Shown: positions 35,899 to 45,513 of the stretch, one piece after another
Layout of the letters: every line of letters starts with the position of its first letter
How positions within the stretch are numbered: the stretch's first letter is position 1
NCBI RefSeq assembly: GCF_000338875.1
Contig: NZ_AOMO01000099.1
Location: 1 to 64,000, forward strand
Origin: Vibrio mimicus CAIM 602
GTDB taxonomy: Bacteria > Pseudomonadota > Gammaproteobacteria > Enterobacterales > Vibrionaceae
Length of the DNA: 64,000 nt
Reading direction: 5' to 3'
Position numbers and translations under genes: made by a program
Notes under the pieces: model-generated
What the model was told of the DNA's origin: nothing
Seen by the model: the letters and a program-made list of their open reading frames with translations, nothing else
Databases searched by the model: none

Positions 35899-36186
35899 AT
35901 ATTTCTTCAACGATATTTTTCCTGCCTCGCTCACTTCCACACCTTCTGCCAACAAATGTCGCTGCTGGCGAACAAAGTCTTCTCCTTGTAGTGAGATTTT
36001 TCCTTGGCTATTAATCACTCGATACCACGGCAACTGACTGCCTTCTGGTAGATTACCGAGAGCTTTGCCCACATGACGAGCATAGCCCGGATAGCCTGCC
36101 ATTTTGGCTATTGCGCCGTAAGTTGAAACTTTGCCAACCGGAATTTGGTGAATTACGACAAAGATCTGTTGTAAAAACTGGTTCAT
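35884..36186 (-). CDS. Alkyltransferase-like protein (Atl/YbaZ)
   Basis: A 100-residue protein with the DNA-binding domain of O6-alkylguanine transferases (IPVGKVSTYGAIAKMAGYPGYARHVGKAL). At the usual acceptor cysteine motif PCHR it reads PWYRV, so it cannot transfer the alkyl group. Such Atl proteins bind O6-alkylguanine and hand it to nucleotide excision repair. Confidence 0.9.
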   Translation of the reverse strand: MNQFLQQIFVVIHQIPVGKVSTYGAIAKMAGYPGYARHVGKALGNLPEGSQLPWYRVINSQGKISLQGEDFVRQQRHLLAEGVEVSEAGKISLKKYQWQP

Positions 36187-36236
36187 AATAAGAAGCCCGA
36201 AACGGAGTTTACCAAGGATAGGTATAGGGAGGTGAC

Positions 36237-36980
36237 ATGATACTGTCTGCCGTACAATTTCTCATCGCAACCCTTTTCGCTATTGTGGCTGCGCATATCG
36301 CTGGGTTAAGCGAAGGCGACATCCCGATCATTGCGTTTTTGATCCCCGCACTGTGGTTATTGCCAAAATCTGGAATTTCCAGTGCCGTGATGTTGGCTGC
36401 CATTGGCATTTTTGGTCTCACCTTGCCACTGCAACCGATCGCTTTATCCATTAGCCAGTGGGTGATTATCCCTCTATTAATGGTGGCATTTTCGCCGCGC
36501 AGTAACTGGGGTGTTATCTTAGTCAGTGCACTGATTGTGCTCACTTTACAAGTGGGCATCATGGTAACCCAATCGGCAGGTAAACTGGAAGGTTCACCTG
36601 TGGTGACTGTAGTGCAAATACTGATGGTAATCTTGATCTGGTGGGCTGCACGTGGTTGGAAACCTAGTCACTCTCATAGCTGGTGGGCATTGGCGCTAAT
36701 CATTCCCCTTTGGGTGGCAGAGCAATTTTATGCCGCTGCTCTGGCTTTATTGATTACTGGGATTATTGCTGCATGTGAATATTTATCCCGAAAAACGACA
36801 CCGACATTAAACTGGGGTACTCTCCTTGGCTGGAGTTTGCCTTGTGTGAGTTTCGCCGCTTTAGTGGTGTCGCCAGTGACAGAAGTGCCAAATCCGGTTT
36901 TTGTGGTATGGATTTGTATCTTGGCGACCGCGTGGACAACCGATTACGTGCTCAAAAGCACAGAAGAAGCTCATGATTAA
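36237..36980 (+). CDS. Unknown polytopic membrane protein (247 aa)
   Basis: No family recognised. By eye there are about seven or eight hydrophobic stretches from residue 3 on (AVQFLIATLFAIVAAHIAGL, IIAFLIPALWLL, VMLAAIGIFGL, and others to ~235). Charges are few. GAGGTGAC provides a ribosome site. It lies alone between divergent atl and the GGDEF gene. Confidence 0.6.
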   Translation: MILSAVQFLIATLFAIVAAHIAGLSEGDIPIIAFLIPALWLLPKSGISSAVMLAAIGIFGLTLPLQPIALSISQWVIIPLLMVAFSPRSNWGVILVSALIVLTLQVGIMVTQSAGKLEGSPVVTVVQILMVILIWWAARGWKPSHSHSWWALALIIPLWVAEQFYAAALALLITGIIAACEYLSRKTTPTLNWGTLLGWSLPCVSFAALVVSPVTEVPNPVFVVWICILATAWTTDYVLKSTEEAHD

Positions 36981-37174
36981 TCAGGGGATTCTTCGATTTA
37001 TTGTTTGAAGGAATAGAAATAGCGTGATCATGCGCGGTTAAGTATTGCCATTTTGCATGATTATTTACTAAGGATTAGTCAGCTTTATGAAATTTATCAC
37101 TTAAAGTTGATAGTGGGGTGTGGGTATTTGAGATAAAATGCGCCCCAAAAAATAACATTTAATATTCAACGTCT

Positions 37175-39193
37175 ATGCTGTCTAATGCTTTTTCTCGCTT
37201 AGTCTTGTTGCTATTGGGATGGTTAGCCATATCAACCAGTAGCTTGGCTAATTCTCAATCTTATGTGGTGGCCACAGAAGCCGATGATGTGGTCACTCGT
37301 GTGCTGTTTGATTCGATTGCCTATCACTTCAATCTTGAGATTGAATACGTCAATTACCCCAGTTTTAACCATATTTTGATGGCAATAGAGTCTGGCCAAG
37401 CTGACTTTGCTGCCAATGTGACTTACACCGATCTTCGTGCTCAACGCTTTGATTTCTCCAGTCCAACGAACATTGAATACACCTATCTCTACAGCTACGG
37501 CGGGTTGCGCTTAAGCGATATTCGCACTTTAGGTGTTCCCAAGGGCACGATTTATGGAGATTTAGTCAGCAAGCATTATCCCTACATTCAGCAAGTGGAG
37601 TATCAAGGCCATCGTGAGGCACTCGCTTTATTGGAAAGCAGTCGTGTAGATGGGGTAGTCGATGCCATCAATCAGCTTAAACCCATGTTACTCAAAGGGC
37701 TTGATGTACAGCTATTAAACGATCAGTTACCGATTCAACCGGTATCCATTGTCAGCCCTACAGGCAGACACACTGAGCTTCTGGGCAAAATTGAAAAATA
37801 CACACACTCGGCTTATATACAGCGTTTATTACGGGAGTCTATTCAAAAGTACCAATTGGATATTCGTAAGCAGGCTCTGCGCCAAGCCGTGATTGATAGC
37901 GGCCTGAATATGCAGCGTGTACTGCGAGTAAAGCTTGAAAATAACCCGCAATACGCACTTTATCAGGCGGATGGTTCTGTAAAAGGGATCAGCGCAGATG
38001 TGTTGTTTCAAGCCTGTGACATGTTACTGCTCAAATGCGAGTTGGTCAGTCATGAGCAAGAAACGTGGGAAAATATGTTTGCTGATTTGCAGGACAAAAG
38101 CATTGATATTCTCGCGCCAGTTACCATTTCGCCACAACGTAGAAACTTCGTCTATTTCAGTGAAAGTTACTATCACCCAGAAGCGATTTTGGTGAAACGA
38201 GAACACTATAAAGATAATGTTTACAGCAATGTGTCGGAGTTAGTAGCCGAGCGTGTCGGGGTCGTGAAAGGTGACTTCTTTGAAGAGTTGCTGCAACAAA
38301 TGCTACCTAACAAGACACTGCTAACTTACGCCAGTCAAAAAGAGAAAGTACAAGCCTTGATGGATAAAGAGGTTGATTACATCGTTCTCAATCGAGCGAG
38401 TTTTAATCTACTGCTTCGTGAGTCCGAGGAAATGCTCCCCATTGTGGAAGACACCATGATTGGCTCTTTCTATCAATACGACATTGCGATTGGTTTTGCT
38501 AAAAATCCATTGGGTGCCACTCTTGCTCCGCTTTTCTCTCGTGCCATAAAAATGCTCAACACTGAGCAGATTATCCATACTTATGACTACCAACCGAATT
38601 GGCGAGCCACTTTGCTGGCGGAAAAGAAATATCAACGCAGCACTCAGTGGCTATTTGCCATGGCCTTGTTGGCTCTGTTCATGGTGGCGTTTTATCTACA
38701 TGGCATTTCACATACGGATAATTTAACTAAGCTGCGTAACCGTCGAGCCCTGTATAACCGCCATCGTCGAGGATTGTCACCTCGGCAGTCATTGGTGTAT
38801 CTCGATGTGAATAAATTCAAATTGATCAACGATCAATACGGCCATGAAATTGGGGACAAAGTGCTCAAGCAGTTGGCACAACGCATTGATACTGTGTGGC
38901 GAGGCCGTAGCTATCGTATTGGTGGTGATGAATTTATCTTGATTGGAGAATGCTCTGCGCAGCGATTGGATCAAGTCGTGAATCAGTGCGAGCGCTTCAT
39001 CTTTGTGGATGCTGAACGTGATGTGAGCTTTGAAGTGACAGTAGCCATTGGTATTGCCAAAAGCCGTGACCGCACTATGTCGCTTAACGATGTGATGCAT
39101 CAGGCAGACATTGAAATGTATCGTGCGAAATCGGAGTCAGCCCCATATCACTTCAAGCATGATTTGAAAGTCAAAGCATTACACATCGTTTGA
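37175..39193 (+). CDS. Periplasmic-sensing diguanylate cyclase (two SBP_bac_3 domains + GGDEF)
   Basis: A 672-residue protein. After a signal sequence (residues 1-25) come two tandem extracellular solute-binding (family 3) modules, about 28-235 and 250-485 (the second with QADGSVKGISADV and KSIDILAPVTISPQRR), then a membrane helix near 490-510 (WLFAMALLALFMVAFYL) and a cytosolic GGDEF domain with intact YRIGGDEFIL near residue 590. Binding of an amino acid or similar ligand outside probably controls cyclic di-GMP synthesis. It immediately precedes the SRP RNA. Confidence 0.88.
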   Translation: MLSNAFSRLVLLLLGWLAISTSSLANSQSYVVATEADDVVTRVLFDSIAYHFNLEIEYVNYPSFNHILMAIESGQADFAANVTYTDLRAQRFDFSSPTNIEYTYLYSYGGLRLSDIRTLGVPKGTIYGDLVSKHYPYIQQVEYQGHREALALLESSRVDGVVDAINQLKPMLLKGLDVQLLNDQLPIQPVSIVSPTGRHTELLGKIEKYTHSAYIQRLLRESIQKYQLDIRKQALRQAVIDSGLNMQRVLRVKLENNPQYALYQADGSVKGISADVLFQACDMLLLKCELVSHEQETWENMFADLQDKSIDILAPVTISPQRRNFVYFSESYYHPEAILVKREHYKDNVYSNVSELVAERVGVVKGDFFEELLQQMLPNKTLLTYASQKEKVQALMDKEVDYIVLNRASFNLLLRESEEMLPIVEDTMIGSFYQYDIAIGFAKNPLGATLAPLFSRAIKMLNTEQIIHTYDYQPNWRATLLAEKKYQRSTQWLFAMALLALFMVAFYLHGISHTDNLTKLRNRRALYNRHRRGLSPRQSLVYLDVNKFKLINDQYGHEIGDKVLKQLAQRIDTVWRGRSYRIGGDEFILIGECSAQRLDQVVNQCERFIFVDAERDVSFEVTVAIGIAKSRDRTMSLNDVMHQADIEMYRAKSESAPYHFKHDLKVKALHIV

Positions 39194-39253
39194 CCAAAGT
39201 GGCGAAATGCTGCGCTGTTAGAAGGGGATGCAAGCTAAAAGTAGGATTATCGC

Positions 39254-39281
39254 TTGCATTGCCCAATTCGATGTTTAATAA
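39254..39281 (+). promoter_or_regulatory. Promoter of the SRP RNA
   Basis: TTGCAT (39254-39259) and TAATAA (39276-39281) with 16-base spacing, about 40 bases before the mature RNA. Leader removal by RNase P is expected from E. coli. Confidence 0.5.
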
Positions 39282-39321
39282 TCGCACCCGATTTGGAGGC
39301 AATCCAAACTCAAAAATCGAT

Positions 39322-39425
39322 GGAGGCCCTGGTCCTCCCGCAACACTAGTTCGTGAACCTGGTCAGATCCGGAAGGAAGCAGCCACAGCGGATGATGTGT
39401 GTGCCGGGATGTGGCTGGGGCCTCC
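39322..39425 (+). ncRNA. ffs: Signal recognition particle 4.5S RNA
   Basis: The conserved apical core is present: GGTCAGATCCGGAAGGAAGC at 39361-39380, then AGCC and GTGTGTGCCGGGATG. This includes the GGAAGGAAGCA side and the symmetric loop bound by Ffh. The ends GGAGGCC (39322-39328) and GGCCTCC (39419-39425) pair to close the long hairpin. Mature ends are estimates. It is the left landmark for the accessory block that follows. Confidence 0.92.
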
Positions 39426-39681
39426 GCCCATCTGATGATTTTAAAATTGTAACCTCACCCAATAAATCCAATCCTTTCCTTTTAAAATTTGTAATGTGTC
39501 CTACACTGGCTTTGGCTGTTTTTTCAGCGTTATGGCGCTGTCTGCACGTTTAAGTGCTTAAGTTATTTCAGCATCTAAAACGTCTGCAGTTTATTCAGTA
39601 CTAAAAATCCGCTCACTAAATATTCTGCTGTGTGCACTGAATTTTTAGCTAACGACTTACATTCTTAATAGGCAAAGGAAT

Positions 39682-40606
39682 ATGTATACAAGACGTGGCG
39701 GATCAGTACGCTCCGCATGGAAACTCAGTTGGGTTATTTTACTCGCCGTGACCGGATCAGTAGGCTGTGCGTCAAACGAATCGATGAGTTTGATCAGTGA
39801 ATACGCGAAACAGACAAGAGCTTTTGAAGGTTTACCAAACTGCGGATGAAGTAAGAATCAATGCCAATCTTGTCGAAGCGGTGAGAGATGGGGTAACGGG
39901 TAAAGATCTGCAATTTAAAACGATCGATAATGCAGGCCAAGAAACGCTATTACAGAATTTGCATGATTTTTCTCAAAGCATTTACTTACTCTCGACCGAC
40001 GATCGAGGCGAATCGTTAGATAACAACTCGGAAAAGTTAAATGATTCCTTGATGTCACTAGCCGAAAATTCTCAAGTAAATGGGATTGATTCAAAACAGG
40101 TTGAGATTATCTCTGTCAGCGTGAATGCGTTGGCGCGTGCTTATACAGAGCGGGCTAGGTACCAGTACCTAAAGCAAATTTTGATTGGCTCTCAGCCTGT
40201 TATTCAAAGTTCTTTCGATTCATTAAATGGTGAACTTGAAGCATGGAAAACGGCAACCAAAGTTTCACTTGAGAAAGAGCTACGCATTCGTCTTTTTCTG
40301 CTAAACAATCCGAACCTTTGTGAAAGCCGTGATGATGCTAAATGCGTGAATTATTACCACTCGTTAGAAGAGAGGGTGGATGCGTATCGGAAAGCTTATG
40401 CATTGAAGTCCCACATTATTCATCTTGATGCTCAATTTTCGAAACTAGAAAAGGCATTAAAAGCCATTCAGAACTTGAACATTTCAGTGGTTAATTCTTT
40501 GAATGAAGACGATGATTTTTCAAAAGCTGCTGCCAAAAAAGCCATCAAATCAACCCAAAAACAGATCGATGCGATTAAAGAGTTTCGCAATAAATTAAAG
40601 GATTAA
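39682..40606 (+). pseudogene. Unknown lipoprotein, apparently frameshifted
   Basis: An ATG with AAAGGAAT upstream starts a lipoprotein: basic start (MYTRRGGSVRSAWK), hydrophobic core, lipobox SVGC with Cys near residue 29. This frame stops at 39849. An overlapping frame continues KVYQTADEVRINANLV... for about 255 residues to 40606. A one-base shift between about 39810 and 39835 (within CAGACAAGAGCTTTTG) would join them to a ~307-residue lipoprotein. The body is mostly helical and contains a pair of cysteines (NPNLCESRDDAKC). I do not recognise a family. The next gene begins four bases later. Confidence 0.6.
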
Positions 40607-40609
40607 TGC

Positions 40610-40942
40610 ATGGAAGTGAATCACAGTGAAAGCTACGCTGAACTGAAAAGTATGTACGATGAACTCCAATCCTATTTGGACTCTGTATTGTTGGAGCCGG
40701 AAGACGAAGTCATCTTGCTAAAATGCGAAAAACTTGGTGAGCAAGTCTACGCCTATAACGTCGCTATCATTGAAGGCAACTCTTCTTTACATAGCGCAAA
40801 GAGTGAAAGCATCAGAGCACTGATTGAACAAGCGAAAACTGCGAAAGAGGCCTTAAAGAAAGCGGAAGATAAGGTCAAAACGCTAGCGAAAGTTGCCAAA
40901 GTTATTGATAAGGTTTTGGAACAACTCTCGAAACTATTCTAG
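40610..40942 (+). CDS. Unknown helical protein (110 aa), partner of the lipoprotein
   Basis: A 110-residue, charged, probably coiled-coil protein (LKSMYDELQSYLDSVLLEPEDEV...; C-terminal KTAKEALKKAEDKVKTLAK). There is no signal peptide or membrane segment. The four-base gap from the preceding lipoprotein indicates a two-gene operon. No function can be given. Confidence 0.65.
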   Translation: MEVNHSESYAELKSMYDELQSYLDSVLLEPEDEVILLKCEKLGEQVYAYNVAIIEGNSSLHSAKSESIRALIEQAKTAKEALKKAEDKVKTLAKVAKVIDKVLEQLSKLF

Positions 40943-41002
40943 AAAGAAGAGATATTGGATTGGTCTTTGCGTTGAAGCGTTATGTAAATAAGGTAAGCAG
41001 GC

Positions 41003-41028
41003 ATAGCCAACCTGATTAGGTTGGCTAT
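41003..41028. terminator. Hairpin between the two-gene operon and DUF1254 gene
   Basis: Stem ATAGCCAACCT / AGGTTGGCTAT with a GATT loop, in a convergent gap. The T-tracts are short. Confidence 0.55.
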
Positions 41029-41039
41029 TTAAACGCAAT

Positions 41040-42077
41040 TTACTGAGATACTGGCGTAGGCAGCGGAAGTTGATAAGAACCGTTTACCACATCTTCTTTT
41101 GCACGATAGACTCGCATCCCCAAATACCAATTGTCCGATGGCGTATCGAGGCGATTAGCAACATCGCCACATAACTCTTTTGAGCCGAAATAAAGCGTAA
41201 AAGTACCATCTTCATTTCGCTTAATTGTGCGGTCATTTAAGTTTGAAATGCCTTCATGCAAATACTTATCTGCCCCATACATAGTAAATGAGAAAAAGCC
41301 GAGTTTATTAAAGCCAGGTTCTTTATAGGTCGCGCTATAACACACGTCTTTTGATAACCCATAGTCACGATACAAATACATAGCGTCTTGAGGTGGCAGT
41401 AAACCTAATGCTACCGCGACCCCCATTTTTTGTTTCTCTGGGTCTAACGTGCCATGAGCACCGGATGTTTCGTTGAAGTTTGGTAATTGAGCGGCTTTAA
41501 CTTGGTATTCAGCTCGTATTGAATCAACGCTTTTCATGTCCCATTGTCGAGGTTGATAGTCTTTGACCTTCACACCTTGAGGGAAAGTCACCTTGATCTG
41601 ATCCTGCAGCGTATTTACATACTTGATATCATTTGTATCGGAAGCATCTACTTGAGTGCGAATTACAATTGCCGCGAATTCTGTCTGCGATTTAATTTCA
41701 TGATCACCGGCCCCGTAAAATACTTGATCGATGTAGTGATCACTTTGCAAAATCATGGCGGACTGATAGCGGTTATCCTTCGATTTTGGCAGCGTAATGA
41801 CCGTACCTTTAGGGACATTGAAAATGCCAAATGAATAAACAGTGTCACGATTCATGGTGACTGCAAGCTGCTGATCAAGCGCCATTAAATTACGGTCATG
41901 TCGAAACGTATTTGCTCCGGCAGTTTTATAAATATTTGCAAAAGAAATATCGACTTCAGCTTCGACATAATTATCTGTAGTAACAGGAATGACAGCGGGC
42001 TCTGCAGCATAGGTAGCAACACTGCTTAGCGCTGCGGATGTCACGAGTAAAGACAAAAGCGTTTTTTTACCAATCAT
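41040..42077 (-). CDS. DUF1254/DUF1214-type exported protein
   Basis: A 345-residue protein with a signal peptide (ends near ATYA). The N-terminal DUF1254 part (about 40-130) contains NRDTVYSFGIFNVPKG, and the C-terminal DUF1214 part shows FGSKELCGD and TPSDNWYLGMRVYR. Its function is unknown. Start: ATG with GGAG six bases upstream; the GTG four codons earlier is less suitable. It is divergent from a LysR regulator that probably controls it. Confidence 0.78.
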   Translation of the reverse strand: MIGKKTLLSLLVTSAALSSVATYAAEPAVIPVTTDNYVEAEVDISFANIYKTAGANTFRHDRNLMALDQQLAVTMNRDTVYSFGIFNVPKGTVITLPKSKDNRYQSAMILQSDHYIDQVFYGAGDHEIKSQTEFAAIVIRTQVDASDTNDIKYVNTLQDQIKVTFPQGVKVKDYQPRQWDMKSVDSIRAEYQVKAAQLPNFNETSGAHGTLDPEKQKMGVAVALGLLPPQDAMYLYRDYGLSKDVCYSATYKEPGFNKLGFFSFTMYGADKYLHEGISNLNDRTIKRNEDGTFTLYFGSKELCGDVANRLDTPSDNWYLGMRVYRAKEDVVNGSYQLPLPTPVSQ

Positions 42078-42237
42078 TTTTTTCTCCACGAATACTCATC
42101 ATTTTTGACTAACCAACGGCTTAAACGTAGCTAGGTTTTGAGAAATCTTTTGAATCAACAGATGCTATAGTACGAGAAACTTTTGGATTAAGAGGGCAGA
42201 AGTACTTGAACAAAATTCAAGATATAAGGAGGCCGAC

Positions 42238-43112
42238 ATGCGTTTTGATCTCGATTTTAATTTGCTAAGAACATTGATCGTCTTGGCGGATAAGCAAAAT
42301 CTGAAGAAAGCGGGCATGGCTTTAGGGTTAACTGAAAGTGCGGTGAGTAAACAAATGGCGAAGCTAAGAGATCAACTGAATGATGATTTATTCGTTCGGA
42401 TGTCAGGTAAGCTTGAGCTACAGAATACACATTATCGATTTTGCCTAAAGTCAAAATGGCGCTCTCTGATTTAGAAGAAGCGGTGACACCAGCGGCATTT
42501 GATCCTTCAACATATGCAGAGCCTATTCACATCGCACTGCCTGATTTGGTTATGGAAAGGTTTGGCATGGTGCTTTATGAGCAGCTGCTGCAGGTTTTCC
42601 CCAAAGCATCGGTGACGCTTCATTCATGGGGTGATGACACCGAAAATCGGATAATCACGGGGAGCATTAACTTTGGCATTCATTTATTGAACCCAGACAG
42701 GTCGATGAGTATCTATCAGCAAAAAATATCGAATGACAAACTGGTGATTGCGACGGCGACAAAACATGGAAAACATCATTGGGATGAAGTGAAAAGCTGG
42801 CCATTTATCAAGCAAAGAGCGGTGGGTTGGAATGAGCAGAAATTTCAGTTTATAGAACACTTGCATAAAACAGGGATTAATCTGAACTATGCCCACGACA
42901 TTGATACTGCATCTTTTGCATTGAAACTCATGTTGCGCCAAAAAGTTGCAAACGTGCTGCCACATTTAGTCTTGGGTGATGATTTTGTTCAAGTAGATGG
43001 TTCTGAATTTATTCATTACGACGCGATTTGGGTGTCGAATGTGCGGCTCACGGACAGAAAATCCCCGCTATACCAATATTTGCACAAGTTAGTTTTAAAG
43101 ATGTTCCATTAG
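42238..43112 (+). pseudogene. LysR-family regulator, frameshifted
   Basis: The helix-turn-helix (residues 1-60: DFNLLRTLIVLADKQNLKKAGMALGLTESAVSKQMAKLRDQL) reads to FVRMSGKLE. After about 42415-42420 the frame is lost. Adding a G (GAG GCT ACA) yields ATEYTLSILPKVKMALSDLEEAV and joins a 220-residue effector domain that ends at 43112. The corrected length, about 290, is normal. It is divergent from the DUF1254 gene. Deletion of one G of GG is the apparent cause. Confidence 0.8.
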
Positions 43113-43161
43113 TTTCAATGAACCCATTGAGATTACTGGGCTTTACTTTAGAGATTTTCGC

Positions 43162-44073
43162 TTATTCAGATTGGCGGGCTTTTCCGGGGCTGATTAAGAA
43201 TGCTTTCTTAAACGCTCGGGAGAAGGCTGCCTCTGATCGATAGCCTACCGATTCGGCAACCGAGGAAATGGCTTCTCCAGCTTTAATTTGGCTCCATGCA
43301 ATCTGCATACGCCACCAAGTCAGGTATTCGATCACAGTCGAACCACTGATTTGACGAAATGAGTTAGCGAGTGCAGTTCGTGACATCGCACAGTGTTTAG
43401 CCAATGTCTCTAAAGTCCAATAGTGTTCTGGTTGTTGATGAATAGCAGAAATCACTCGGCGCAGTTTAGGGTGGGCGTAGAGTGCTAGCATGCCAACATG
43501 GTCTGAACGCGTGTACAGATACGCTCTTAACGCGTAGATAAACAGCAATTCGGCAAGCCGGCCAATAATCGCGTTTGAGCCTGTGTCAGTTTGATAACTT
43601 TCACTGATGATCAGCGACATCATGGCCGATAGCCACTCATCACTCTCTGCCGCTTTAATCACAAACACATTGGGTAAAGCTTGGATGATGCCTTGAATAC
43701 CCACATGCTGAAATTCTACTTTCGCACACAATAGCCCTGTTGAATGGGGATCTTGGCACTGCGCATAACTAAGATGCTGTTGTTCACCTGTCCGGGTTGC
43801 CACGGGTGAAAGCGTGTGATTCAACTCTTTAGGAAAAATAACCAGATCCCCCTCTTTTAAGATGGCATGCAACTGACTCGGAACATCGAGCTGACATTCA
43901 CCCTTAGTCACCATATGAAAGCTGGTAAACGAGGTTTGTTCTTTATTGATAACCCAATTTCCGCACACCTGAGCGTTGTGATACACCTCAACATTCAATC
44001 TCATGTGCTGAATCAAATGAGAAAAAGGCTCCAAATTTGTACTCCTGAGCATGATTTGTGTACGAATTGGCAT
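43162..44073 (-). CDS. AraC-family regulator with cupin domain
   Basis: A 303-residue regulator: an N-terminal cupin-type ligand domain (about 20-190; FPKELNHTLSP) and two C-terminal helix-turn-helix motifs (about 205-300; LETLAKHCAMSRTALANSFRQISG and ISSVAESVGYRSEAAFSRAFKKAF). Ligand unknown. It points away from the nrtS operon. Confidence 0.85.
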   Translation of the reverse strand: MPIRTQIMLRSTNLEPFSHLIQHMRLNVEVYHNAQVCGNWVINKEQTSFTSFHMVTKGECQLDVPSQLHAILKEGDLVIFPKELNHTLSPVATRTGEQQHLSYAQCQDPHSTGLLCAKVEFQHVGIQGIIQALPNVFVIKAAESDEWLSAMMSLIISESYQTDTGSNAIIGRLAELLFIYALRAYLYTRSDHVGMLALYAHPKLRRVISAIHQQPEHYWTLETLAKHCAMSRTALANSFRQISGSTVIEYLTWWRMQIAWSQIKAGEAISSVAESVGYRSEAAFSRAFKKAFLISPGKARQSE

Positions 44074-44216
44074 TCATCGTACAGGTCGATTGGCTTAGTG
44101 TTAAGCCCTTAAATAAGAAATCATGCGACTCACTCGCTAAGGCGATGTGTTAGCACAACGCTGAAAGCAATAAAAAACCAATAACAACAAAGAGAGTGAT
44201 AGAGAGGTGCCCACCC

Positions 44217-44495
44217 ATGCCAAACCCCGAAGCAGCCGCAAAAAGTGAAGCAACAAAAAGTACGATTTACGATTTTATTGCTACGGCTAAAACACCTTCT
44301 ATTTTAAAACGTTCAGTGAAAGTGGCAGCGATTGTCGGTACGGTTTTAATGATGATTAATCATGGGGATGTCTTGTTGGCTGGGCAGATTGAAAGCGAGC
44401 GAGTATTAAAAATTTTGCTAACGTATATGGTGCCATTTTGTGTTTCTACCCAAGCCAGTGTGAGTGCCACGTTAGCCATGCGAAAGAGTGCCTAA
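44217..44495 (+). CDS. nrtS: NrtS-like small nitrate/nitrite transporter
   Basis: A 92-residue protein with two hydrophobic helices (about 34-50, VAAIVGTVLMMINHGDVLL, and 63-80, LLTYMVPFCVSTQASVS). INHGD and LTYMVPFCVST are the features I associate with the NrtS family, described in cyanobacteria as a nitrate/nitrite transporter. The ATG at 44217 has GAGG nine bases upstream. A soluble chemoreceptor gene follows within four bases. Confidence 0.65.
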   Translation: MPNPEAAAKSEATKSTIYDFIATAKTPSILKRSVKVAAIVGTVLMMINHGDVLLAGQIESERVLKILLTYMVPFCVSTQASVSATLAMRKSA

Positions 44496-44499
44496 TCCA

Positions 44500-45402
44500 A
44501 TGAAATTTAAATTATTCCAAAAAGCATTATCCCAAGAACAGATCATTGTTGAACGCTCGCGCTTGCAAGAGTTGGAAGCCATTGAAGCGCGTTATCATCA
44601 ATTGCTGCAAGATAACCCTCTGCAATTTGCCGAACAGATTGTCACTAATGCGAGCAACGTGAATAAAGCATCGGCTAACCGTATGGCTTCGATTACGGAA
44701 AGCTCAGAGTTGGTGGGGTACTTTATTGAGCAATCCAACGATATTGAACGATTGTCGGAGGACTCATACCGTTCTGCATCGCAAACCGCAGCCACCGCCT
44801 CGCAAGCCATTTTGAAATTGCACGGTGTTATGGATCAGATCCACGATTCAAAAGTGCAAATTTGTGAATTCACCAAACTACTTAACTCACTAGAGCAGAA
44901 CAATAAAAACATTGGCAAGCTGGTGGATGCGATTAAAGGCATTGCCGCGCAAACCAATTTGCTTGCGCTGAATGCTGCGATTGAAGCGGCTCGAGCGGGT
45001 GAGCACGGGCGCGGCTTTGCTGTTGTTGCAGATGAAGTGCGTTCATTGGCGAATACCGCTACGGAATCTGCCGATAGCATCAGTTTTGAGATGAAATCGA
45101 TTATGGATATTTCTGCACAGGTGATGGAAAAGCAAAAAGAAGTCGAGCAGGTGATCCATTACAGCGCAGAAATCGCTGAAAAAACGGTAGTGGATATGGA
45201 AACCTTGGTGCAGATGTCGGGTGAAAGCCAAAGTTTTGTTGCCAATGTAATTGAAAGCGTACAAAAGCAGTTGTCTGATTCGCAAACCATTCAAAGCAAT
45301 ATGCACAGGTTGGTGGAAGATACCAGAGTCGCGCTGTCACTCTCGGGTTCAAACCATGAACTAGCAAAACAGATCACCCAAGCTTTGACCAAAGTGGCTT
45401 AG
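44500..45402 (+). CDS. Cytosolic methyl-accepting chemotaxis-type receptor
   Basis: A 300-residue protein with no membrane segment. The hairpin tip KGIAAQTNLLALNAAIEAARAGEHGRGFAVVADEVRSLA (about residues 145-185) matches the CheA/CheW-contacting signalling domain of chemoreceptors. The remaining N- and C-terminal parts are helical; no recognised sensor domain is seen. ATG at 44500 is preferred to the GTG at 44488 that overlaps nrtS. Co-transcription with nrtS suggests sensing linked to nitrate or nitrite. Confidence 0.8.
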   Translation: MKFKLFQKALSQEQIIVERSRLQELEAIEARYHQLLQDNPLQFAEQIVTNASNVNKASANRMASITESSELVGYFIEQSNDIERLSEDSYRSASQTAATASQAILKLHGVMDQIHDSKVQICEFTKLLNSLEQNNKNIGKLVDAIKGIAAQTNLLALNAAIEAARAGEHGRGFAVVADEVRSLANTATESADSISFEMKSIMDISAQVMEKQKEVEQVIHYSAEIAEKTVVDMETLVQMSGESQSFVANVIESVQKQLSDSQTIQSNMHRLVEDTRVALSLSGSNHELAKQITQALTKVA

Positions 45403-45476
45403 ATTTAACGGTTGTTTTTGGAGCGAAGAGAAAAACGCAACGATTAAGCTTTATCGTAAGATCGTTTGATGAAAAT

Positions 45477-45507
45477 AGGCCGCCACCCATGGAATGAGTG
45501 GCGGCCT
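45477..45507 (-). terminator. Terminator of the iuc-iutA operon
   Basis: Stem AGGCCGCCAC / GTGGCGGCCT; on the minus strand the following sequence is ATTTTCATC. It also ends the plus-strand chemoreceptor transcript. Confidence 0.75.
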
Positions 45508-45513
45508 GTTAGT

